A stretch of DNA of 64,000 bases from Edaphochlamys debaryana (lineage: Eukaryota > Chlorophyta > Chlorophyceae > Chlamydomonadales). Made by a program: the position numbers and the translations under genes. The notes below the pieces were generated by a model. The model did no database searches. It was not told where the DNA came from and saw nothing but the letters and a program-made list of their open reading frames with translations. Where the stretch lies: positions 186,001 to 250,000 of the forward strand of contig JAEHOE010000076.1 in assembly GCA_016858145.1 (NCBI GenBank). The letters run 5' to 3'. Below, one piece after another: positions 37,501-46,700 of this stretch (position 1 is the first letter of the stretch; every line of letters begins with the position of its first letter).

Positions 37501-40125
37501 ACCTGCGGCCGCACGCGCGCCGCATCCGCCGCCGCCACCGCCTCCGGGACGAGGGCGTACCGCGGCCTCAGCGCGGGCCCCGCGGAGGGCACCTTGCGCA
37601 GCAGCCCCGCCCCAACCAGCGCCTCCAGCTCCTCCCGCAGCGCCTGCGCCAGCGCCTGCGACCTGTTGCTGCCCAGGCTGGCCGGCATGGCGTTGAAGCC
37701 CCCGATCTTGGCCCAGCGGCCCTGCGCGGCGGACGTGGCGCCGTAGTGCGCGGCGCTGCCGCTCACCACCGGCTCCAGAGCCGCCACCAGGGCGGCGAGG
37801 GCCATGCGGAAGCGGGGGTCGCCCTCGGCGTAGCGGCGCCCGCGGTGCCAGACCGGCTTGCGCGAGCCGCTGCCGTTGGCGGCGGCGGCGGCGGCGGCGG
37901 CACCGTCGTCTGGGACGCCGGTAGCTGCCGCCACCGCCGCCTTGTCGACGAACTCCGCCAGCACGGCCGTCAGCTCCGCCACCCGCTGCCGCCGCTGCGC
38001 CTCGCCCGCCGGGCCCTCCTCGGAAGCAGCCGCCGCTGCGCCAGCGGGCCCTTCCCGCCGGGCCCGCTTGGCGGCAGACGGGCCGTCGCCCCCACCGCCA
38101 GCTGCCGCCGCTGCCACCGCTGCCGCCGCCGACGGGCCTGCTCCGTCGGGCGCCGGCGCCAGCCACAGCGGCATGCCGTTGGCGGCGCGGCCCGTGTCGC
38201 CCTCCTTGGCCGCGCGCGCGTCCGCCTCCGCCTTCCGCTGCCGGGCGCGCGCCGCCTTGGCGTCCTCCTGCGTCACGTGCAGCGCCCCCACGCGCTGGGA
38301 GATGCCGGCGGCGTGGGCGCGCACGTCCAGGGCCGGGTCCTGCAGGGAGTCGCGGAAGGCGAGACCGCGCGCGTGAGGCTATTGGCTGTCGCAACCCAAG
38401 ATCAGTGACATCAACCTCGCGGCCACCTCCACACCGATACACGTACTTGCATTTTAAGCCTTCCCAAGCCTGCCCTGAGGACCCTGGCCCTGGCCCTGGC
38501 CCTCCATCCGCCCTGCCCGCCCCACGCCCCAAGCTGCCTCACGCCTGCCCCCGCCCCGGACCCCGCCCCCCCAGCCCCGTCCCCCCACCCACCTCCGGCA
38601 GCTCCATGAGCTCCTTGACCAGCGCCCGCCACACCGCCCGGCCCTGGTCCGCGGCCTCCTCCCAGGTGGGGACCACCAGCATGTTGCCGGTCTCACCTGG
38701 GTGGAGAGGGGCAGGGAGGGAGCCGGGGAGAAACACGGGGGGAGGTGCATGGTGAGGCAGACAGTACAGGTGCAACTACCGGACCGGGCCACGAGCAGCC
38801 AGCTATCGGCTGAGCCCCGGCCCCATCGCCCGCCCGCAAGCACGCAAGCCCACAAGCACCACGCACGCACGCACGCACGCACGCACCCTCCGCGCTCTTC
38901 CGCGCCTCGTTGTCGATCAGCAGCGTGCGCCCCAGGGGCAGGCCGTTGCTGGCCAGGGGCTTGATGGTGTCCCACTCGCGGCCGCCCGGCCGGCTGGCCC
39001 AGTCGGGGTCCTGCGAGCAGTCGTTCCGCATGAGGAAGCGGCTGAAGAGCACCGAGGCGTCCACGCGGCCCGGCTGCCGCTTGGGGAAGGACCAGGAGCG
39101 GCCCTCGCGGCCGGAGCTGTGGCGCGGGGGCCGGTCAGAGTCGGCGCCGGACGTCGCCGCCGCCGTGTCCCGGCCACCGCCGTCGGTGACGGCACCGTCG
39201 GTAGCGGCGCCATCAGTGACGGCACCTTCCGTGGCGGCACCTTCCGTGGCGGCGCCGTCCGTCACACCGCCGTCCGTCACGCCGCCATCGGCGGTGGTGA
39301 CTTCCGGCGTGGGCAGACCGCTGGTGGCGGCGCCGCCGTCGCCCGCGGCCGCCGGCTTCTCCTCGCTGCCGTCCTCGCTAATCAAGTCGATCTCCGCAGG
39401 GTCTTGCTCCCGCTCCCGCTTCACCGCCTGCTCCTGCTCCCGCTGCCCCGACCCAGCCGCCGCCTCCCCGCCCCCCGCAGCTGCAGCGGTCACCGCCGCT
39501 GCCGCCCGCGCCGCCACCTCCGCCAGGTGCACCGCGGTGGCCTCCTCCCGCAGCGCCGCCAGCGCCTCGGGGCGGCCCCGCAGCTCCTCCAGCAGGCGGC
39601 TGCCCATGGCGTCCAGCGCCCGCTGCACCGTGGGCGGAGTGGCCGAGGTGAAGATGCCCAGGCGGTACCGCGACCGCAGCTCCAGTAGCAGAGACAGCTC
39701 CGGCCGGGAGGCGAAGTTGCGGCGGAAGGGCGGCGCGCGGCCCCGGTCGCCGCCGCCGTGCGCCCGCCGCGCGCCGCTGGAGTCGTGGGAGCGCTTCGAG
39801 ACCTCCACCAGCACGCCTGCGGGCGGGGCGGGGGCAGGGGAGGGGTGGGGCAGGCGTGCGCGGCCTCTGGTGGCGATGCAACACTGCGGCTGTGTCCAGT
39901 CTGCCGCCAGGCGTTGCATGGGCTTGCACGTGGAGGTGGCCAGGAGTCAGCCTGCAAAGCTGGCTGCTCACCATTGAGGTCAAAGAGAAGCCACGGCCGT
40001 GTGTCCTTGTCTGCGGCAACAGCAGTCGACGGCGCCGCGGCCGCGGCCGCCTGCTCCCCCGCGCTGCCGACCGCCTCCTCCATTACGATCTCGTTGACCG
40101 CGGCTGAGGCCTCTGCGTCTACCAT
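28582..40125 (-). CDS. Giant fusion protein: HAD/NLI-factor-like phosphatase domain plus TRF4-type poly(A) polymerase
   Basis: A phase-consistent 18-exon model gives 2739 aa. Exons 5' to 3': 40125-39972, 39816-38887, 38696-38593, 38339-37503, 37336-36926, 36758-36625, 36493-35500, 35323-34797, 34563-33612, 33446-33366, 33160-33053, 32802-32593, 32377-32288, 32096-31063, 30812-30651, 30462-30402, 30238-30027, 29800-28582 (TGA). Residues ~44-380 form a HAD fold of the NLI-interacting-factor type (LLFDLNGVLVEVS, LGIFTSAT, TLLIDNEARK); the second catalytic Asp is Asn (DLN, 49-51), as in several plant relatives. Two copies of an unrecognised module follow (~565-905, ~1140-1410). The nucleotidyltransferase core is FGSQAAGLALPGSDLDLVV (D1691, D1693; third Asp ~1781 in VAADISLG), then LNEVFTGGLSSYSLV and VEDPQQRGKDVGQGSFN, typical of TRF4/TENT4. 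Poly-Gly and acidic inserts interrupt the domain. The tail has GQAQ repeats, basic stretches and RGG repeats, suggesting RNA binding. Two separate genes remain possible. Confidence 0.78.
28600..29110 (-). repeat. Low-complexity Gly/Arg (RGG) coding tract
   Basis: C-rich on the plus strand. It codes on the minus strand for the Gly-rich, RGG/GGW-containing C-terminus of the fusion protein. Long open frames on the plus strand here are shadows of this composition. Confidence 0.8.
39178..39290 (-). repeat. Coding minisatellite, ~15-bp units in the phosphatase domain
   Basis: About seven imperfect 15-bp units coding for DGxxT/EGxxT pentapeptides (DGGVT, DGAAT, EGAAT, EGAVT). It lies in the long insert between the two halves of the HAD domain, so the number of repeats may vary between strains. 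Confidence 0.8.
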
Positions 40126-40500
40126 CTGAGCGCTCGCCCCCGCGCGGAACCACGGAGCAGGTTGCCCTGTAGGGAGGAGCGGGGGTGCCGGGGGACGGGT
40201 TAGGGCTCCAGGGCCCTCGCTCCACGACTTATGCGCTGCGCTCTCGGACGCTGCTGTGAAGATATGCCGCTCGCCAACGCTCGTGACCCCGAGAGCGCCG
40301 GAGCGCTCGGCGGCGACATCCGGCGCGAGCACCCAGCTTGCCACGGCCACACGTGCAGGCAACTCACCCTGCGGGCCTCAAGATGTGGTACTAGCCTCCC
40401 GCTCAGGGTCTCCGAGGCTCGCTGTCCCCGCGGCAGGCTAGCCCCGCAGCCATCTCAACGTGTGCGGCGCGCCGACTGAAGAAACTCGCTACCTAAGTGT
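40126..40500 (-). promoter_or_regulatory. 5' leader of the fusion gene with a leader intron and a short upstream ORF
   Basis: On the minus strand a strong donor (CAGG|GTGAGT, last exon base 40,368) and a pyrimidine-tract acceptor (CTCCCTACAG|GGC, first exon base 40,166) predict a 201-bp leader intron. An in-frame TGA just upstream shows that ATG 40,125 is the first usable start. A 16-codon upstream ORF occupies 40,453-40,403 and ends before the splice site. Confidence 0.5.
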
Positions 40501-40724
40501 ACATCATCAGCTTCTGCTATATGAACCTCCCCTGCCTTCCTGGTAAGGCAGCGGCTCGCGATGCCTGGCACCCGAATCGTTGCATCTCGTGCGAGAGTGT
40601 AGTTAGCCCCAGGCCGCGCCGAATTGGTTTCTTTTTAGTCGCTTAACCACACGCGCATAAGCGCAGGTCGTCAGTCGACCGGTTCCCCATACATTACTTG
40701 CGCAGCTCTAGACGCTCGCGCACA
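40501..40724. promoter_or_regulatory. Divergent promoter region between the fusion gene and HISG
   Basis: Only about 200 bp separate the inferred leader of the minus-strand fusion gene from the HISG start, so the two genes probably share a bidirectional promoter. No clear TATA box is seen on either side. Confidence 0.45.
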
Positions 40725-43700
40725 ATGCAGACCGCTCTAGGCCGTCAGGTTAGGCAAGTCTCGGCTAGCCAGGGCCGCGTTCGTTCGGCGGTCCCTGCCG
40801 TCGGTCGGCGCCATGGCCAGCGCGGCTGCGTCGCGGTTCGCGCAAGCCTCACGCGCCGCCCCGAGGATGAGCTCCTGGCCGGGAAGCCTCTTATGAACAG
40901 CATGGACGACGAGGCGGCGAGCCCGGGCGGAGGTGAGCGGGGTGGGTCGCGAGTCCATTGGAGACAGGGCTCGGCGGCGGCGTCCCGGATGCGACCTGGC
41001 TCGGCATCTGGTGCTCGCTCGCATCCAATTGGGCTGCTTGGGCGGGCCACCGGCGAAGATGAGCCCTGTCTTGCAACGGCCGGACCGTAAGGTGGTCGAT
41101 GAGCCAGAAATCAGTGGTCGCTGGCTGCAGCTGCAGCGAGGTTAGGTGCCTGTGGAGGGACGGTGCTGCTCGCAAGCACTCCAGCGGCGGCAGAGGGTCA
41201 GACGGCGATGATTGGAGGGGCTCCAACCCCGAGCGTTCCTCGGGGGTCCGTTGCGGGGCAGTACCTGCCCCGGCCCTGCCTGCAGCCCCGGACGCCCAGC
41301 CTTCTCAGCTCGGACTCGCAGCATGCCCAACCTGGCTCGCGTGGCTCAGGGGCCCCTGCCGAGGCTCAGCCGCAGCAGGCGCCCCTACGTATGCTGGGCA
41401 GCCCGGCCGCAAGCTGCGCCAGAGGGGCGTCCTGGAGCGGACGGGCGCGGATGCCCGGGTGCACAGGCGCGGCGGCTCTGGAGCTTCCGCGGGGCCGTAG
41501 CTAGGGTAATCAGCTGGGGGTGATCCCGCACGGTCACCTGGCAGGCGGCGGCAGGGTGTGGGGGGTGGGGGAGGACGGCAGGCACCACGCCAGGACTCAC
41601 CGAGCCAGTGGCTGAGGGCCGTGCCTCTGCTACACGCGCCGCTCGTGCTCAAGGAGCAGCCGGGACCACGCAGGCCCACCTATGAGGGTGGAGGCTCGGC
41701 TGCAGCTCAGTGCCAACAAGCTCCGGAGGCTAGGCAGTGCCGGCAGGCTGCGGGCACAGCAGGCCAAACACTTGCAGTCAGTCTTTCAGCTGCCGCACGG
41801 GCCCGGGCCCGCGCAGCCACGAAACTGGCGCCATGCAAGCCCGCAGTGGAGCTCAAGGCGGTCCACCTGACCTGGGCCGGCCTGATCCGCGTCCCAAAGC
41901 CGAGGGCAGGCGCGCGGGGTTGGAGGCTGCGGCCACACGGGCGCCTCCACAGACCTCCGGGCGCTGCAGCTGGGCCGGGGCCAGCGGGGCCTGTCGCGGC
42001 AGCATAAGCCGGCAGCTGTGAAGAGCTCGAGGGCTTGTCCGACGGCGTGCAGGGGCGAGCAGGGGCGCTGGGCTCGGCCTCATGGGTGCTGCGCCAAGGG
42101 CTGAGCCCCCAGCCTGTCGGCTGAGCATTGGGCGGCGGCGTGCTCCGCCTTCCGAGGCGCGGGAGCGCTCTGTCCAGGAAGGGCGAGGCTCCAGCCCTCT
42201 CTGCCTACCGCGGGGCCGCAGCCAGGCGCTTGCGCTGGCCGCCTGCCTGCTGTGCCGCGAGCTTGGGCGCAGCAGAGCCCTCCGTCAGTCCAGGCCTTAC
42301 CTCGACATGCCTGTGTGGCGCCTTTGCCGCTGAGTCCGTCACAGCAGCGCAGGCGGGGGCAGACAAAGCTGCACTACAGCTCGACCCCCGCGCGATGCTG
42401 GACGGCCAGGCTTCAGGCTTGCGGTTACCGCCGTTTGCTGCGGCCGAACGCCCGGCCCTTCCCCCTGGCCGCATTCCGCGGTCGGGGCCACAGCAGTGAC
42501 CGCCTTGAATGAGGCCGGCGGCGCTCGGGCAGGGCTCTCCGACCCCGGGCCATGACAGCAGCGAGGATGGGGGCAGCGGCACAGCGCTGGCGTTCCTCGC
42601 CGGGCGTATGCCGGCGGTTGAAGGCTCGGTTGCATGAGGCTTGAGCGCGTCAAGGGCGACGGCCGACGGGGCCGGCTCTGGGTCCGGCCGGCGCCCGGTT
42701 GGCTCAGCCGGCTTTTGTGGGTCGTGGCTGCATGCCACAGGCCGCCTGCACGCCAGCCCATGCGTCCTTAAGCGCTCACGGCGCTCAGAGGCTGCAGGCA
42801 GCTGCAGCCAGCTGCCGGCACGGGGCCTCTGGGCGGGGGCCGCAGTCGAGCGGTCCCATGCCGGGCGCCAGCGGCACCACCGAAGCGCGTCAGCTGCAGC
42901 CAACGGGGTGGCATCCTCACCTCTCTGGGCGTGCCGGCCTTCAGCGCATATTGGCCGTGTGACCGTCAGCCCAGGGCCGGGGGCCGTGCTCTGCACCCAG
43001 CGGGACCCCTCTGAGCGCTCAGCCACTGTAGTCTCCTGTCCTCCGCCCTTCCTGCCACTCCCCCTCACTGCCCGCCCCCCCGCTGCCCTGCACGCTCCCC
43101 TCCCCACACACGCCACCCCAGCCATTGCCCGCGCCTTCAAGTCCGCTCCCCGCGACGCGCTGCGCATGGGCCTGCCCAGCAAGGGGCGCATGGCGGAGGA
43201 CACCATGGACCTGCTCAAGGTGGGGGGAAGGAGGGGGTCACCTTCCGGGGTTTGGGAGTTGAGCAGGAGTAGGGGCAGCAGGCAGGCAGGAGGGTTGTGG
43301 AGTCCCGGGCAGGGTGGTGTCACCAACTGAGGAGGGGCTGCATGCTGGGAACAGTAGGGGCGTTTGTGCTGGAGCAGAGCCGGGGAAGCATGCCTGACAG
43401 GACGGGGTGCACAGGTGCAGCCACGAACTTCAGGCGCGGCAGGGTTGAGGCATCAGGCACAGGAGAGGGGGATGAACGGAGCAGTGTTCAGCGCTAGCAG
43501 ACTGCGGGAGCGGGGGGCTGCGACGGTTTCGCGCTGCAAGACAGCAACGTTGGCATGAGCGGTGCTTCGGGTCCCCGCACCACGCTCGGCCACATGCTGC
43601 CAGCTGATTGTATGGTTCCAGGACGGTACCGCGCATGGATGCATGCTGCCAGGGCGCTGTTTTGCCCCGCACCGCACCGCCCCCACACGCATGGCCCGAA

Positions 43701-46700
43701 CATGACCAACCTGCTCCCATTCCTCGCATGCTGCCGCCCCTCCCCAGGACTGCGCCCTGTCCGTGTACAAGCCCAACCCCCGCCAGTACGTGGCCAAGAT
43801 CCCCCAGGTGAGGCGGCGGCGGGGCCCTTGGGGGTGCCTGCACCTGGCGAAGAAGGGGCAGCGCTGCGGGGCGGGGCAAGCTGAGCCGGGGACCAGCGGC
43901 ACTAGGCTGCAACGGAGGGCAGAGCTGCAGGCGGGCCGGCGGCCACACGATCAGAGCGGGGCGCAGTCCCGGCGCTCAGCAACTCAGGCTCCATGCCATG
44001 CGTCAGCCAGCCAGCTACTGTCCCTGCTCTCTCGCGCGACCCCTGCCCGCGGACGTCCCCTCTAAACATCCTTCCCTCCACCCCCCGCCCCCTCCTCCCG
44101 TATCCGCCAAGATCCCCGGCCTGGAGGTGTGGTTCCAGCGCGCCTCGGACGTGGTGCGCAAGCTGCGCTACGGCGACATCGACCTGGGCATCGTGGGCGC
44201 CGACATGTTTGAGGAGCTGGCGGACGGCGACCCGGACCTGGTGGTGTGCCACGAGGCGCTGGGCTTCGGGCAGTGCCACCTGGCGCTGGGCGTGCCCATG
44301 ACGGGTGAGGAGGCCACCGCGGGGCGGGCTTCTCTGGCCGGGCGTTTTATAGAAGAAAGCGCGGGAGAGGGCGGGTTTGCGGGGGGCGGGGGCGGGATGC
44401 GGGGGGATGAGACAGCAGCGAAGGGGGTCCACGGCTCGGGGTCAGAGGCAGTACGGCCGGAGCCTAGCCTCCGATGTCTACCGGTACTGTAGTCCACTGC
44501 ATGGATCGGTCAGGGCGGTGCGCTCTGGCTGCCGGTGCTGCATCCCCGTCAAGACGTGCCGGGGTATCGCAGCTGGGAGGCGATCCGCTATCACAGCCGC
44601 GCACGGAGTCCCAGCCGGCTCCCCCCTCTCCCTCTAGCCCCCGTCGTCCCTCCCCCCTCCAAGCTCCAACCCTGCCCGTGACCCTCCCCTCCCGCCCCCA
44701 GGCAAGTTTGCGTCCGTCGACTCGCTGGACAAGCTGCGGTCCATGCCCGACTGGACTGCCGAGACGCCCCTGCGCGTGGTCACGGGCTACCACAACATCG
44801 CCCGCCGCTTCTTCGCCTCCAAGGGCTTCAAGCACGTGGTGCTGCTGTCCGCGGACGGAGCGCTGGAGGCGGCCCCCGCTATGGGCTCGGCCGACATCAT
44901 CCTGGACCTGGTGGGTCGGGGAGCCGAGTGCTGGGCTGTAAGGGGCCCGTGGCGGGCGAGCAAACCAGCCAGGTAGCTGCGAGGCGTGATGCCGTGAAGC
45001 CCCACGGGCGCGTACTGGGATACGGGAACGGGGCGGAAAAGATGCATGGGTAGTTGCAATCACAAGGCGGCGGGGCTTTCTGAGCGTCGCGCTCACTCAG
45101 CCCAACCAACAACCTGAACGCACCGCTAGCCTACCATCCTCCACCGTCTACCAGCAGCCCCCACCCCAAAACTGCCCGCCGAAACCCTGCAAACTGCCTT
45201 CATATGGGCATTACAGTCCGCGCCTGCGCCCGGTGGCGCTGGCCTGCGGCGCTCACGCCAACATTTCGTGCCACCATGCATCCGAGCGGTCCGGCTTGCC
45301 AACAAAGCGCGTCCCTGTGACGCCACAATGCGTTGCAAAGCAGCAGACCAGTGGCCGCCTCTGCATACCTAGCGACTCCGCATTCCCAGCGACAAGCAGG
45401 CGCCCCGCAGGCCCCCAGTAGGCCGGAGCCCCCCACAAACTACGATAGCAGCGTCTGGTTAGTGGGCTGGATCCAGCGCCTAGGCGGGGCCCCGCAACAT
45501 GCTCCTAACCGTTGTCTGGCTATCGTGGAAGTCGTTGCACGTTCTGTGAAGAACCCTTACAACGCGTACCCCGCCCAACCAGACACACTCCTAACCACCG
45601 CAGCGCTCCTAAGAACGGCGTGACCTATCACCCAAACGTCTCACCCAAACGACACACAAACCGTACGCGATCAGCCCTGACACACCTGCCCCCACGAAGT
45701 TCGCGTGCAGCGTGCGAGTTCAGCGGACGAACACACATGTCCTACCCCCCTCCTCCACTGCGACCACGCGAGGTCCTCCCCTGCCGCTCCGCTCACGCGT
45801 TGTTCAGCTGCACCACCACGACCGTCATGTTGTCGCACCCCACGCCGCGTGCCTCCTTCGGGTCGCTGGCTAAGCAGGCGTCCAGCAGGGCGCATGACGC
45901 TTGGCTGGGCGTCATGCCCTGGTCTAGCCGCGAGCCCACGAAGTCGATGGCGTCCTGGTTGGACATGACGTCCCAGACGCCGTCGCAGGCCAGAAGGAAG
46001 AACCTGTCCTCCGGAGTGAGCGATATTTTGCGGATGTCGGGTTGCGCTGTGATAATCTGGTCCTTAGCCGGGAGCTCCACATTGGTTTTATACTTCAGGT
46101 CTCCGATGGCGCGGCTGAGGTTCAGGTTGCCGTTGACGCGGCAAACACCGCCGATCTCCGAGAGAAATCCGCCGGCCGCGATAATGCGCGACCGCTCGCC
46201 CTCCTGCGCGGGCTTGTGGTCCTCGCTGAGGGCCACAGCCTTGCCCGCGCGGCTGAGGACGCCTCGGCTGTCTCCGGCATTCGCTACGTAGAGGTCGTTG
46301 CCAACCTTCACCGCCACAACGGCAGTGCACCCTGCTTGCACTAGCTCCTCCTCCGGGGGCTCGCTCGCCTCCTCCGGCTGGCCGCTGCCACCCTCGCCCA
46401 TGTTGTTGTTCCCGCCTCCCACAAAGCGCTTCAGCTGGAAGACGCGGCGCAGCAGGTCCAGCGCGTCGGTAGTGGAGACGCCGCCCCCCTCCCCATTCTC
46501 GTCGTCCTCCGCGGACTCTTTAGATTTGAGCTTCTCCAGCTCCTCCGCATACCGCTGGTCGCGAAGCATCTCATCCTGCAAACAGGAGGTCGCGGAGGCA
46601 AGCGGTCGCGCTCAAAGCCATGCCGAGCGCTCTGGGCCCGGCCAGCCCAGACCCGCATGCGGAGAGCCTTCGAGGCGACCATGCCAGCAGTAAGGGCAGG

